Notes: generated by a model from the letters alone, not told the origin. Shown: positions 43,101 to 50,622, counted from the first letter of the stretch. The stretch: 64,000 nucleotides of DNA from Nocardioides abyssi (GCF_030412915.1 NZ_JAUHJR010000007.1:124001-188000); one strand, 5' to 3'. Made by a program: numbers and translations.

Positions 43101-43601
43101 GAGCGGGAGGACCAGCTCGAGGGGGTTCGGGTCGCCGGGGACGCGCCGATGCTGCCGGACATGGACGCGGTCGAGACGACGATGGCCGACCTGTGGGCCA
43201 CCGGCGTGACGACCGACAGCCACCCCTTCGGCCACCTGCGCGACCAGCTGCGCCGGGCGGGGGTCCGCTCGGTCGCGGACCTCGCCACCACCGAGCCCAA
43301 CCGCCGGATCAGCGTCGCCGGCCTGGTCACCCACCGGCAGCGCCCGGGCACCGCGGGCGGGGTCACCTTCCTCAACCTCGAGGACGAGACCGGCATGCTC
43401 AACGTCATCTGCACCGTCGGGGTCTGGCGCCGGCACCGCAAGGCGGCCGCGGGGTCCTCGGCGGTCGTGATCCGCGGCATGCTCGAGCGCGAGGACGGCG
43501 TCACCAACCTGGTGGCCGACAAGATCTCCTCCCTCGAGGACCTGCACCCCGAGGCCGGGCGGGCGCTGAAGGAGAAGCACCGGTCCCGCGACTTCCGATG
43601 A
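40185..43601 (+). CDS. dnaE2: error-prone DNA polymerase DnaE2
   Basis: 1,138-aa C-family polymerase for translesion synthesis in the SOS response. The PHP domain opens YAELHCHSSFSFLDGASS (about residues 47-64), with TDHDGFHG. The polymerase active site has GRGSAASSVVCHALGI and the catalytic acids in DEEPDIDVDFDSDRREE near residue 450. Later come FQEQLMDMAKTIGDCT, a helix-hairpin-helix (DSVRGIGLDVAARIV) and an OB domain (ISVAGLVTHRQRPGTAGGVT). Like other DnaE2 proteins it lacks a C-terminal clamp motif and would rely on ImuB. It is the last gene of the LexA-controlled operon. Confidence 0.97.
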   Translation: MGWNNPTMPWAELERRLSGRPDLSSEAPISRRKRRPRQTDVAAPDGPVVPYAELHCHSSFSFLDGASSPDQLVLEAIRLGLDSLAITDHDGFHGAPLFAETAQVNGAVSGRSDLRTAYGAELSLDLGRAQQGVADPEGTHLLVLARGVEGYHRLAASITDAHLRGQEKGRPVYDLAELGERAEGHWLVLTGCRKGAVRSALRAEGPAAAARELGRLVELFGRGSVAVELVDHGHPTDADDNDLLFALAAEHGLPAVATNNVHHARPGDHRLAAAMAAIRARRSLAEMDGWLPASGAACLRSGEEMARRFARYPGAVTRSVELADQVVFDLQKATPRLPKDGIPEGHTPISWLKVLTWRGFEQRYYGTDLEAEARAKILHELEVIERKDFAGYFVIVHDIVAFARSRGILCQGRGSAASSVVCHALGITAIDPVFYRLPFERFISEHRDEEPDIDVDFDSDRREEVIQWVYERYGRHNAAQVANVISYRPKMAVRDAAKALGFSPGQQDAWSKSISSWTKVEPDGDPGETEVPEQVVALANQLLSAPRHLGIHSGGMVLTERPIGEVCPIEHARMEGRTVLQWDKDGCEFMGLVKFDLLGLGMLSALDHMIRIVGEHLGDRWELATIPKEEPAVYDMLCRADSIGVFQVESRAQIGTLPRLQPRCFYDLAIEIALIRPGPIQGGAVHPYVRRATGREPVDYPHPELVPVLERTLGVPLFQEQLMDMAKTIGDCTPDEADLLRRAMGSKRGIERIESIKHKLYDGMERRGIVGDDADAIYVKILSFANFGFAESHALSFAKLVYASSWFKLHYPGAFLAGLLRAQPMGFYSAQSLVGDARRHGVTVLKPDLGRSGAQADLEPLAEGARVSGMDSCLLDHPGKTFFVPGTPDPTPRHRRDTAYAVRLGLDSVRGIGLDVAARIVAARAERPFADQVDLSRRAGLDARQLEALATAGAFDSSGLSRRQALWNAGWTEREDQLEGVRVAGDAPMLPDMDAVETTMADLWATGVTTDSHPFGHLRDQLRRAGVRSVADLATTEPNRRISVAGLVTHRQRPGTAGGVTFLNLEDETGMLNVICTVGVWRRHRKAAAGSSAVVIRGMLEREDGVTNLVADKISSLEDLHPEAGRALKEKHRSRDFR

Positions 43602-43635
43602 GGGCGTGACCGGGCCCCGGTGGGAGGATGGAGCC

Positions 43636-44856
43636 GTGCCTTCCGTCCTTCCCGCCGGCGACCCGGTGCCCGAGGACGGCGCCCTCCCGGAGGGGTCGCT
43701 CGCGCGGCTGGGGGAGCGGCCGTTCGGGTTCTACGTCCACGTGCCGTTCTGCACGGTGCGTTGCGGCTACTGCGACTTCAACACCTACACCGCCGAGGAG
43801 CTGACCCGCGACGGGCACACGGTGTCCCGCACCTCCTACGCCGCGTCCGCGATCGCGGAGGTACGCCGCGCGCGGCGCGTGCTCGGTGACCGCGACCTAC
43901 CGGTGGAGACCGTCTTCCTCGGCGGCGGCACCCCGACGCTGCTCGGCCCCGAGGACCTCGGGGCGGTGCTCGCCGCGATCGACGAGGAGTTCGGCCTGGT
44001 CCCCGGGGTCGAGGTGACCACCGAGGCCAACCCCGACAGCGTCGACCTGCTCTACCTCGACGGGCTGCGCGCCGCCGGCTTCACCCGGGTCTCGGTCGGC
44101 ATGCAGTCCGCCGTGCCGCACGTGCTGCGCGTCCTCGACCGCACCCACGACCCGCTGCGGGTGCCGGCCGTCGTCGAGTGGGCCCGCGCGGCCGGCTTCG
44201 ACCAGGTCAGCCTCGACCTCATCTACGGCACGCCGGGGGAGTCGCTCGCCGACTGGTCGACGTCGCTCGACGCCGCGCTGGCGTCGGCGCCCGACCACGT
44301 GTCGGCGTACGCGCTCATCGTCGAGGAGGGCACCGCCCTGGCCCGGCAGGTGCGCCGTGGCGAGGTGCCGGTGCCCGACGACGACGACCTCGCCGACAAG
44401 TACCTCCTCGCCGACGAGCGGATGACCGCCGCCGGGCTGGGGTGGTACGAGGTCTCCAACTGGAGCCGCGACCGCGCCTCGCGGTGCCGGCACAACGAGC
44501 TCTACTGGGCCGGCGCGGACTGGTGGGGCGTCGGCCCCGGCGCGCACTCCCACGTCGGCGGCACCCGCTGGTGGAACGTCAAGCACCCCGCGGCGTACGC
44601 CGACCGGCTGGCCGCGGGCCGCAGCCCCGCGCACGCCCGCGAGGTGCTCACCGCCGAGGACCAGCGCGTCGAGCGGGTGCTGCTCGAGCTGCGCCTGGCC
44701 GACGGGCTGGACAGCGCGGTGCTCGACGAGGCCGGGAACGCAGCAGTCCCCGGCCTGGTCGACCGGGGACTGCTGGTGGAGCAGGACGGGCGGCTGGTGC
44801 TCACCCGGGACGGTCGGCTGCTCGCCGACGCCGTCGTGCGCGACCTGCTGGGCTGA
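43636..44856 (+). CDS. hemW: HemW, radical SAM haem chaperone
   Basis: 406-aa radical SAM protein of the HemW/HemN-like group. The 4Fe-4S motif CTVRCGYC is at about residues 39-46, followed by FN, the feature separating HemW from true HemN oxidases. VETVFLGGGTPTLL and the C-terminal HemN_C domain (RCRHNELYWAGADWWGVGPG) are present. HemW is thought to deliver haem rather than oxidise coproporphyrinogen. GTG at 43636 follows a G/A-rich stretch (GGAGGATGGAG) that could act as ribosome site or weak -10. The last 13 bp, including the stop, are exactly repeated downstream. It normally lies near lepA and hrcA. Confidence 0.95.
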   Translation: MPSVLPAGDPVPEDGALPEGSLARLGERPFGFYVHVPFCTVRCGYCDFNTYTAEELTRDGHTVSRTSYAASAIAEVRRARRVLGDRDLPVETVFLGGGTPTLLGPEDLGAVLAAIDEEFGLVPGVEVTTEANPDSVDLLYLDGLRAAGFTRVSVGMQSAVPHVLRVLDRTHDPLRVPAVVEWARAAGFDQVSLDLIYGTPGESLADWSTSLDAALASAPDHVSAYALIVEEGTALARQVRRGEVPVPDDDDLADKYLLADERMTAAGLGWYEVSNWSRDRASRCRHNELYWAGADWWGVGPGAHSHVGGTRWWNVKHPAAYADRLAAGRSPAHAREVLTAEDQRVERVLLELRLADGLDSAVLDEAGNAAVPGLVDRGLLVEQDGRLVLTRDGRLLADAVVRDLLG

Positions 44857-44867
44857 CCTGCTGGGCT
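44842..44867. repeat. 13-bp direct repeat spanning the hemW stop
   Basis: GACCTGCTGGGCT occurs at 44842-44854 and again, exactly, at 44855-44867; the stop TGA lies at the junction. Degenerate GGGCTG copies continue to about 44884. Confidence 0.88.
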
Positions 44868-44885
44868 GGGCTGCCGGGCTGGGCC

Positions 44886-45419
44886 TCAGCTGACCATTCG
44901 GATGGTCAGCGGGTAGCGGTACAGCTCGCCGTTGCTGGCCTTGACCGAGCCGATGATCGTGAAGACCAGCCACAGCAGGCCCACGATCGGCAGCAGCAGG
45001 AAGCCGACCAGCACGAACACGAGCACGAACGAGACGATCCCGTAGATGAGGATCGAGAGCTGGAAGTTCAGCGACTCGACCGCCTGCGCGCGGACGTAAC
45101 CCGACTGGTTGCCCTTGACGAGCATCACCACCAGCGGGCCGATGAACGCCAGCGCGACGAACGCACCGATCAGCGCCGACCAGTGGGCCGCGCCGCCCCA
45201 GGTCCGCTCGTCGGGGTTGGCCGGTCCCTGGCCCCGGTAGGCCTGCGGCGGCTGCTGGCCGTAGCCGTACGGCTGCTGCCCGTAGGGCTGCTGGCCCTGA
45301 GGCTGTTGGCCGTAGGGCTGCTGTCCGTAGGGCTGCTGGCCGTAGGGCTGCTGGCCGTAGGGCTGCTGGCCGGCCGGGTCCTGGGGGTCGGACGGCGGGG
45401 GGCCGTAGGGGTCGCTCAC
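44886..45419 (-). CDS. DUF4870 domain membrane protein with QQPYG repeats
   Basis: 177 aa. The N-terminal third is a low-complexity Gln/Pro/Tyr/Gly repeat, seven or eight near copies of GQQPYG (coded roughly between 45250 and 45375). The C-terminal part is a DUF4870 domain of three to four membrane helices: WSALIGAFVALAFIGPLVVM, YGIVSFVLVFVLVGFLLL and LWLVFTIIGSVKA, with AQAVESLNFQLSILIYG between. The function is unknown; such tails often tether proteins at the cell pole or wall (general knowledge). GTG at 45419 overlaps the DUF3097 gene stop by 4 bp, so the two are co-transcribed. Confidence 0.92.
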   Translation of the reverse strand: MSDPYGPPPSDPQDPAGQQPYGQQPYGQQPYGQQPYGQQPQGQQPYGQQPYGYGQQPPQAYRGQGPANPDERTWGGAAHWSALIGAFVALAFIGPLVVMLVKGNQSGYVRAQAVESLNFQLSILIYGIVSFVLVFVLVGFLLLPIVGLLWLVFTIIGSVKASNGELYRYPLTIRMVS

Positions 45420-46267
45420 GGCTGCTCCTCGGTGACGAAGTCGATCAGTTCCTCGACCCTACCGAGAAGCGCGGGCTCGAGGTCGCCGAAGGACTGGACC
45501 TTCGAGAGGATGTGCTTCCACGCCCGGGCGATGTCGGCCTGGTCGCGGTGCGGCCAGCCCAGCTGCTGGCACACGCCCTTCTTCCACTCCAGGTGGCGGG
45601 GCACGTCGGGCCAGCGCTGCAGGCCCAGGCGCTCCGGCTTGACCGCGGCCCAGACGTCGATGAAGGGGTGGCCGACGATCAGCACGTGCTTGCCGACCGG
45701 GGAGCGGCGCACCGCGTCGGCGATCCGGCTCTCCTTGGAGCCCTTGACGAGGTGGTCGACGAGCACACCGACCCGGCGGTTCGGGCCCGGGCCGAAGTCG
45801 CGCAGCTGCTCGGAGAGGTCGTCGACGCCGTCGAGGTACTCCACGACGACGCCCTCGATGCGCAGGTCGTCGCCCCAGACCTTCTCGACCAGCTCGGCGT
45901 CGTGCCGGCCCTCGACGAAGATCCGGCTTGCCCGGGCCACCCGCGCCTTGGCCCCGTGGACCGCGACCGAGCCCGACGCGGTGCGGGTCGGCTTGGCGGG
46001 CGCGCCACCGCGGACCGGGGCGACGAGGATGACCGGCCTGCCCTCGAGCAGGAAGCCGGCGCCGAGGGGAAACGTGCGCCGCTTGTTGCGGCGGTCCTCC
46101 AGCGTCACGGTGTGCAGGTCGCGGTCGACGGCGACGATCTCGCCGACCCAGTCGGTCGTGACCTCCTCGACGACCGCGCCGAGCTCGGCCGGCGCCTCGA
46201 CGGCACGGCCGCGCTTCGGGGCGCGCCAGTCGGTGGAGAGGACGTCGGATCCGTAGCGGTCGGTCAC
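45416..46267 (-). CDS. DUF3097 family protein
   Basis: 283-aa protein of an uncharacterised but widely conserved actinobacterial family. An N-terminal beta-rich part (GEIVAVDRDLHTVTLEDRRN) is followed by a Toprim-like segment RASRIFVEGRHDAELVEKVW (about residues 112-131) with the acidic YLDGVDDLSEQL and VGVLVDHLVKGSKE, then KHVLIVGHPFIDVWAAVKP. The Toprim resemblance suggests a nucleic-acid transaction, but nothing is proven. TAGCGT sits 7 nt before the GTG at 46267, so the transcript is probably leaderless. It is followed by the DUF4870 gene with a 4-bp overlap. Confidence 0.9.
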   Translation of the reverse strand: MTDRYGSDVLSTDWRAPKRGRAVEAPAELGAVVEEVTTDWVGEIVAVDRDLHTVTLEDRRNKRRTFPLGAGFLLEGRPVILVAPVRGGAPAKPTRTASGSVAVHGAKARVARASRIFVEGRHDAELVEKVWGDDLRIEGVVVEYLDGVDDLSEQLRDFGPGPNRRVGVLVDHLVKGSKESRIADAVRRSPVGKHVLIVGHPFIDVWAAVKPERLGLQRWPDVPRHLEWKKGVCQQLGWPHRDQADIARAWKHILSKVQSFGDLEPALLGRVEELIDFVTEEQP

Positions 46268-46274
46268 GTCTCCG

Positions 46275-46280
46275 ACGCTA
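46275..46280 (-). promoter_or_regulatory. -10 element for the DUF3097 gene (leaderless)
   Basis: On the minus strand TAGCGT is followed by 7 nt and the GTG start. No ribosome site is present. Confidence 0.5.
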
Positions 46281-46318
46281 GGCGCGGGCGCCGACGGTGC
46301 GGCGCACGGCGCGCCGGG

Positions 46319-46549
46319 TCAGCCGTCCTGTGACGTGCTCGACCCGTCCTCGCCGGTCCCGGCGCCTTCGTCCTGGTCCTCGTCCTGGTCGGCGTGCTTG
46401 CCCTCCTCGAGGAGGTCGCCGGCGGTCTCGCCGGGCTCCAGGCCCTCGGCCAGCGGGTTGTCCTCGCCGGGCTGGAGGTCGTCGGGCAGCTGGTCGTCGC
46501 CGATGCCGGTCGCGTCCTGGCCGGCGTCCTCGGGGGTGGGCTCGCTCAT
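46319..46549 (-). CDS. small acidic protein, hypothetical
   Basis: 76 aa, strongly acidic and probably disordered (DDLQPGEDNPLAEGLEPGE, DQDEDQDEGAGTGEDG). There is no signal peptide, membrane segment or recognised domain. The codon pattern and its place between two same-strand genes support a real gene, but the evidence is modest. It lies 18 bp downstream of the metallo-hydrolase gene and may be its operon partner. Confidence 0.6.
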   Translation of the reverse strand: MSEPTPEDAGQDATGIGDDQLPDDLQPGEDNPLAEGLEPGETAGDLLEEGKHADQDEDQDEGAGTGEDGSSTSQDG

Positions 46550-46567
46550 GGGCGGCCCGTACCCGGT

Positions 46568-47416
46568 TCAGATCAGGGGCAAGCGCCGCTGGCTGCGGGG
46601 CAGCTGGGCGTAGGCGCGCTCGACCGCGGAGCGCAGGTGCTCGCGGGGCCAGGGCCACTCCGCGGCCTCGAGCGCGTCGGCCAGCGGCACGCCGCGGGTG
46701 GCCAGGTCGCGGACCGTCTCGGCGACCACGCCGATCAGGTTGCGCTGCTCCTCCACGGCGTCCCGGTCGACCGCCGGGCCGTGCCCCGGCACGACGACGG
46801 AGGCCGAGGTGGTCAGCCCGAGGACGACGTCGAGGCTGAGCGGCCAGTCCATCGGCCACGAGTCGTCGCCGAAGGACGGGGGAGCCGAGGACTCGACCAG
46901 GTCGCCGGCGACCAGCACGTCGGCGTCGGGCACCCGCAGCACGAGGTCGCCCGCGGTGTGGCCACGGCCGGGGTGGACCAGCTCGAGAGCGCGGTCGCCG
47001 AGGTCCAGCACGCGGGCGGAGGAGAACGTGCGGTCGGGCACCACGACCGTGGTGGCGAGGACGTCGTCGCGGTGCGGCGCGGCCGCGTCCGCGGCGTACT
47101 CCTCGCGGGCGGGCTCGGCGCCGCGCTCCAGCTCGGCCGCCGCCTCCTCGTGGGCGTGGACCTCGACGTCCGGGTCGGCCTCGCGGAACGCCGCGTTGCC
47201 GAAGGTGTGGTCGAGGTGCCAGTGGGTGTTGACGACCGCGACGACCTGCCCGGCGCCCAGCGCGCGCACGTCGCCGAGGAGCGCCCGGCCCGCAGCCGTC
47301 GAGGCGTGCGTGTCGACGACGACCACGCCCCGTTCGCCGCCCACGACGGTGGTGGTCACGTCGAACCAGGGGCGGCGGGTCACCCAGACCCGGTCGGCGA
47401 TCTCGGTGAAGGTCAC
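46568..47416 (-). CDS. MBL-fold metallo-hydrolase
   Basis: 282-aa metallo-beta-lactamase-fold hydrolase. Metal-binding motifs: NTHWHLDHTFGN (HxHxDH at residues 65-70), the distal histidine in HPGRGHTAGDLVL, the bridging aspartate in VLVAGDLVESS, and the last histidine in VVVPGHGPAVD. It resembles the broad glyoxalase II/quinoprotein-relay-associated group. Substrate unknown. GTG at 47416 has TAGGCT 6 nt upstream on the minus strand, so it is probably leaderless. It is separated from the DUF2470 gene by 23 bp. Confidence 0.93.
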   Translation of the reverse strand: MTFTEIADRVWVTRRPWFDVTTTVVGGERGVVVVDTHASTAAGRALLGDVRALGAGQVVAVVNTHWHLDHTFGNAAFREADPDVEVHAHEEAAAELERGAEPAREEYAADAAAPHRDDVLATTVVVPDRTFSSARVLDLGDRALELVHPGRGHTAGDLVLRVPDADVLVAGDLVESSAPPSFGDDSWPMDWPLSLDVVLGLTTSASVVVPGHGPAVDRDAVEEQRNLIGVVAETVRDLATRGVPLADALEAAEWPWPREHLRSAVERAYAQLPRSQRRLPLI

Positions 47417-47422
47417 CGGCCG

Positions 47423-47428
47423 AGCCTA
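47423..47428 (-). promoter_or_regulatory. -10 element for the metallo-hydrolase gene (leaderless)
   Basis: On the minus strand TAGGCT lies 6 nt before the GTG at 47416; no ribosome site is visible. Confidence 0.5.
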
Positions 47429-47439
47429 GGTGCACCCGG

Positions 47440-48165
47440 CTAGGACCCCAGGTGCCGGCGCAGCAGGTGGCCGAGCTCGGCGGTGGTGCGCGCGGCGCGG
47501 GGGAAGCGCAGCACGGTGCGGTCCGCGCCGTGCGGCCCGACCCACTGCACCTCCACGCCGTCGGCGCGGAGGTCGGCCAGCGCGACGCCGACGACCTCGT
47601 CGAGCGGTGCGCCGACGGCCGTGGACACCGAGCGGCGCAGCTCGTCCTGGTGGTGGTCGTTGGCGTGCTCGACCGACCGCTGGAGGTAGCCCCGGTTGAG
47701 CTGGTGCTCCGGTGCCCGGAAGCGGGCGAGGTCGACCGGCTCGTGCTCGCTCGCGGGTCGCCCGGCGCGGCCGAGCACCACGCGCTCGGGCTCGAGCGCC
47801 ACGAGGTCGCGCGGGTCGCCGCAGCACTGGCAGGTGTCGCGGCCGCGGACGACGAGCCGCCCCGCGATGCCCACGGTCACCTCGCGGTCCGCGGACCCCG
47901 GCCGGCCGAGGCCGCTGGAGACGGTGAGCACGGCGGCCCGACCCTCCGCCGCGGCGACGGCGAGGTCCGAGCCGAGCGGGGTGGAGAACGTCGGCTCGCC
48001 GGCGCAGTCCTGCATGACGGTGGCCGCGACGTCCGGGCCGTCGAGCACGCCGGGCGCCCCGTCGACGACCAGGCCCACGTCCGCGGGGCACGAGAGCACG
48101 CTGCGGGCGGCTGCCGCCGAGCGCTGCGGGTCGCGGCGGGTGGTGCTGCTCGGGACGACGGTCAT
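47440..48165 (-). CDS. DUF2470 domain protein, probable iron-regulated haem-utilisation type
   Basis: 241 aa. The C-terminal ~80 residues carry the DUF2470 pattern [15 protein letters not shown] and [19 protein letters not shown]. This domain is found at the end of HugZ-like haem oxygenases and alone in small haem-linked proteins. The N-terminal part resembles a pyridoxamine-phosphate-oxidase-like split barrel ([11 protein letters not shown]), with a [13 protein letters not shown] cysteine group that could bind metal. A near-perfect IdeR/DtxR iron box overlaps its predicted -10, so it should be switched on in iron limitation. A role in freeing iron from haem is inferred. Confidence 0.8.
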   Translation of the reverse strand: MTVVPSSTTRRDPQRSAAAARSVLSCPADVGLVVDGAPGVLDGPDVAATVMQDCAGEPTFSTPLGSDLAVAAAEGRAAVLTVSSGLGRPGSADREVTVGIAGRLVVRGRDTCQCCGDPRDLVALEPERVVLGRAGRPASEHEPVDLARFRAPEHQLNRGYLQRSVEHANDHHQDELRRSVSTAVGAPLDEVVGVALADLRADGVEVQWVGPHGADRTVLRFPRAARTTAELGHLLRRHLGS

Positions 48166-48218
48166 GGGTGCTCCCTGGGACGTCGGGGATCCGGTGTGAC
48201 CACGGGGCGGTGGTCGGG

Positions 48219-48237
48219 TTAGGTGAGCCTAACCTAT
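48219..48237. promoter_or_regulatory. IdeR/DtxR iron box
   Basis: TTAGGTGAGCCTAACCTAT matches 17 of 19 positions of the DtxR/IdeR consensus. On the minus strand it overlaps a TAGGTT hexamer (48231-48236) suited as the -10 of the DUF2470 gene, placing the repressor on the promoter. Confidence 0.88.
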
Positions 48238-48306
48238 GTGTCGTTGTGGTCGTCCGACGAGCCGGCGTCTCGGCCGCCGAGATCGGGACGGAGGACCCCG
48301 GCGCGC

Positions 48307-48338
48307 TACAGTTGGCACTCAATCGTGACGAGTGCCAG
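48307..48338 (+). promoter_or_regulatory. hrcA -10 and CIRCE operator
   Basis: A CIRCE-type inverted repeat, TTGGCACTC (48312-48320), 9 bp, GAGTGCCAG (48330-48338), is one substitution per arm away from the consensus apart from the last base. TACAGT at 48307-48312 abuts it as a likely -10. HrcA would therefore repress its own operon. Confidence 0.88.
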
Positions 48339-48353
48339 ATGGTGGGAGGCGAC

Positions 48354-49388
48354 GTGCAGGAGGACCGCAGGCTCGCCGTGCTGCGGGCGATCGTCGAGGA
48401 CTACGTGGCGACCGAGGAGCCGGTCGGCTCCAAGTCGCTGGTCGAGCGGCACGGCCTCGGCGTCTCGCCGGCCACGGTCCGCAACGACATGGCCGTCCTC
48501 GAGGACGAGGGCTACATCACCCAGCCGCACACCAGTGCCGGCCGGGTGCCCACCGACAAGGGCTACCGGCTCTTCGTCGACCGGCTCAGCACGGTCAAGC
48601 CGATGACCTCCGCCGAGAAGAGGGCGATCTCCTCGTTCCTCGACGGCGCCGTCGACCTCGACGACGTCGTGACCCGCTCGGTGCGGCTGCTCTCGCAGCT
48701 GACCCGCCAGGTCGCGGTCGTGCAGTACCCCACGCTCTCGCGCTCCACGGTCCGCCACGTCGAGCTGGTCGCCCTCACCCCCAACCGGCTGCTGGCCGTG
48801 CTGATCCTCAGCACCGGGCGGGTCGAGCAGCGGCTCGTCGAGCTGCCCACCGAGCTGTCCGAGGACGCGCTCGCCGACCTGCGCTCGCAGGTCAACCAGG
48901 CCGCCACCGGCCAGGTCATCGCCGACGCCGTGCGCCGGCTGCGCGAGACCGTCCCGACGACCCCCGGCGCGGGTCCCGACCGCGACCAGGGCATCACCCG
49001 CGCCGTCGCCGAGACCCTCGCCGACGCGATGGAGGACCACCGCTCCGACGAGCGGATCGCGGTCGGCGGCGCGGCCAACCTGGCCCGGTACGGCGACTCG
49101 TTCGACTCCGCCGTCCGCCCGCTGCTCGAGGCGCTCGAGGAGCACGTCGTGCTGCTCAAGCTGCTCGGCGAGGCCACCGTCGGCGGCACCGTCACGGTGC
49201 GCATCGGCGCCGAGGGCCCCTACGAGCAGCTCGCCTCCACCAGCGTCGTCGCCACCGGCTACGGCCCGCGCGACGAGGCGCTGGCCACGCTGGGCATCGT
49301 CGGCCCCACCCGCATGGACTACCCCGGCACGATGTCCGCGGTGCGCGCCGTCGCCCGCTACGTCTCCCGGATCCTCGACGAGGGCTGA
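48354..49388 (+). CDS. hrcA: heat-inducible transcription repressor HrcA
   Basis: 344-aa winged-helix repressor that binds CIRCE and controls chaperone genes. The N-terminus [20 protein letters not shown], then [20 protein letters not shown] and [20 protein letters not shown], is the family's DNA-binding domain; the C-terminal GAF-like part includes [17 protein letters not shown] at 48354 is chosen because GGGAGG lies 4 nt upstream and homologues start at this point. An ATG at 48339, abutting the CIRCE element, is an in-frame alternative adding five residues. dnaJ and rsmE follow in the same direction. Confidence 0.95.
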   Translation: MQEDRRLAVLRAIVEDYVATEEPVGSKSLVERHGLGVSPATVRNDMAVLEDEGYITQPHTSAGRVPTDKGYRLFVDRLSTVKPMTSAEKRAISSFLDGAVDLDDVVTRSVRLLSQLTRQVAVVQYPTLSRSTVRHVELVALTPNRLLAVLILSTGRVEQRLVELPTELSEDALADLRSQVNQAATGQVIADAVRRLRETVPTTPGAGPDRDQGITRAVAETLADAMEDHRSDERIAVGGAANLARYGDSFDSAVRPLLEALEEHVVLLKLLGEATVGGTVTVRIGAEGPYEQLASTSVVATGYGPRDEALATLGIVGPTRMDYPGTMSAVRAVARYVSRILDEG

Positions 49389-49439
49389 CCGGCCCGCGTC
49401 GCGCCGTACCTCTCCACCCCGATCTCGTTAGGAACACAG

Positions 49440-50612
49440 GTGAGCCAGGACCTCTACGACCTGCTCGGAGTCGACCGCGACGCGGACGACACCGCGATCA
49501 AGAAGGCCTACCGGCGGCTCGCGCGGCAGTACCACCCCGACGTCAACCCCGAGCCCGAGGCGCAGGACAAGTTCAAGGAGATCTCCCGCGCCTACGAGGT
49601 GCTCTCGGACCCGCAGAAGCGCTCGGCCTACGACCGCGGCGGCGACCCGTTCGGCGGTGCCGGCGGTGGGTTCGGGCAGGGGCCCGGGTTCTCGTTCACC
49701 GACATCATGGACGCCTTCTTCGGCGGCCAGGCCGGTGGCGCGGGCGGCGGTCGCGGTCCGCGGCCGCGCGTGCGTCGCGGCCAGGACGCGCTGATCCGGC
49801 TCGAGGTCGACCTCGCCGAGGCGGCGTTCGGCGTCACCCGCGAGCTCAAGGTCGACACCGCGGTGCTGTGCACGACCTGCCACGGCGACGGTGCCGCGCC
49901 CGGCAGCCACCCGGTGCCCTGCGAGACGTGCCGCGGCCAGGGCGAGGTCGCCCACGTGCAGCGCTCGTTCCTCGGCGAGATCCGCACGCTGCGTCCCTGT
50001 GCGGCCTGCCGCGGCTTCGGCACGATCATCCCCGAGCCGTGCCGCGAGTGCTCCGGCGACGGCCGCGTCCGCTCGCGCCGCACGCTGACGGTGAAGATCC
50101 CCGCCGGCGTCGACACCGGCACCCGCGTCCAGCTCGCCGAGCAGGGCGAGGTCGGCCCGGGCGGCGGCCCGGCCGGTGACCTGTACGTCGAGATCCAGGT
50201 CGCCGCGCACCCCGTCTTCACCCGCCACGGCAACGACCTGCACTGCACCGTGACCGTGCCGATGACGGCCGCCGCGCTCGGCACCTCCCTCACGCTGCCG
50301 ACCCTCGAGGCCGACGTCGAGCAGGACGCCGACTCCGGGGTGGAGACCGAGTTCGCCCTCGAGATCCCCGCCGGCACCCAGTCCGGGACCGAGCAGGTCC
50401 TCCGCGGGCGTGGCGTCCCCGGCCTGCGGGGTGGCCGCGGCGACCTGGTGGTCAGCGTCGCCGTGGAGACCCCGCAGCGGCTCGACGCCCGCCAGGAGGA
50501 GCTGCTGCGCGAGCTCGCCGCCATCCGTGGCGAGGAGACGCCCACGGGCCAGGTCAAGCCGGGGTCGAAGTCGTTCTTCGGCCGGCTCCGCGACGCCTTC
50601 GACGGCCACTGA
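49440..50612 (+). CDS. dnaJ: chaperone DnaJ (DnaJ2 type)
   Basis: 390-aa Hsp40 co-chaperone that stimulates DnaK ATPase. Domains in order: J domain (residues 4-66, with HPD in RQYHPDVNPEPEA), a short G/F region (GGAGGGFGQGPGF), the zinc domain with four cysteine pairs (CTTCHGDG, CETCRGQG, CAACRGFG, CRECSGDG), and the C-terminal substrate-binding beta domains. A shortened G/F region and linkage to hrcA mark it as the DnaJ2 copy of actinobacteria; DnaJ1 usually lies with dnaK elsewhere. GTG at 49440 has a weak AGGA upstream. It is probably under CIRCE/HrcA control through the shared operon. Confidence 0.96.
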   Translation: MSQDLYDLLGVDRDADDTAIKKAYRRLARQYHPDVNPEPEAQDKFKEISRAYEVLSDPQKRSAYDRGGDPFGGAGGGFGQGPGFSFTDIMDAFFGGQAGGAGGGRGPRPRVRRGQDALIRLEVDLAEAAFGVTRELKVDTAVLCTTCHGDGAAPGSHPVPCETCRGQGEVAHVQRSFLGEIRTLRPCAACRGFGTIIPEPCRECSGDGRVRSRRTLTVKIPAGVDTGTRVQLAEQGEVGPGGGPAGDLYVEIQVAAHPVFTRHGNDLHCTVTVPMTAAALGTSLTLPTLEADVEQDADSGVETEFALEIPAGTQSGTEQVLRGRGVPGLRGGRGDLVVSVAVETPQRLDARQEELLRELAAIRGEETPTGQVKPGSKSFFGRLRDAFDGH

Positions 50613-50622
50613 CGGACCGCCG

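Noticed and set aside
45250-45375. Microsatellite or regulatory repeat
   Set aside because: It is in frame and codes for the QQPYG tail of the DUF4870 protein.
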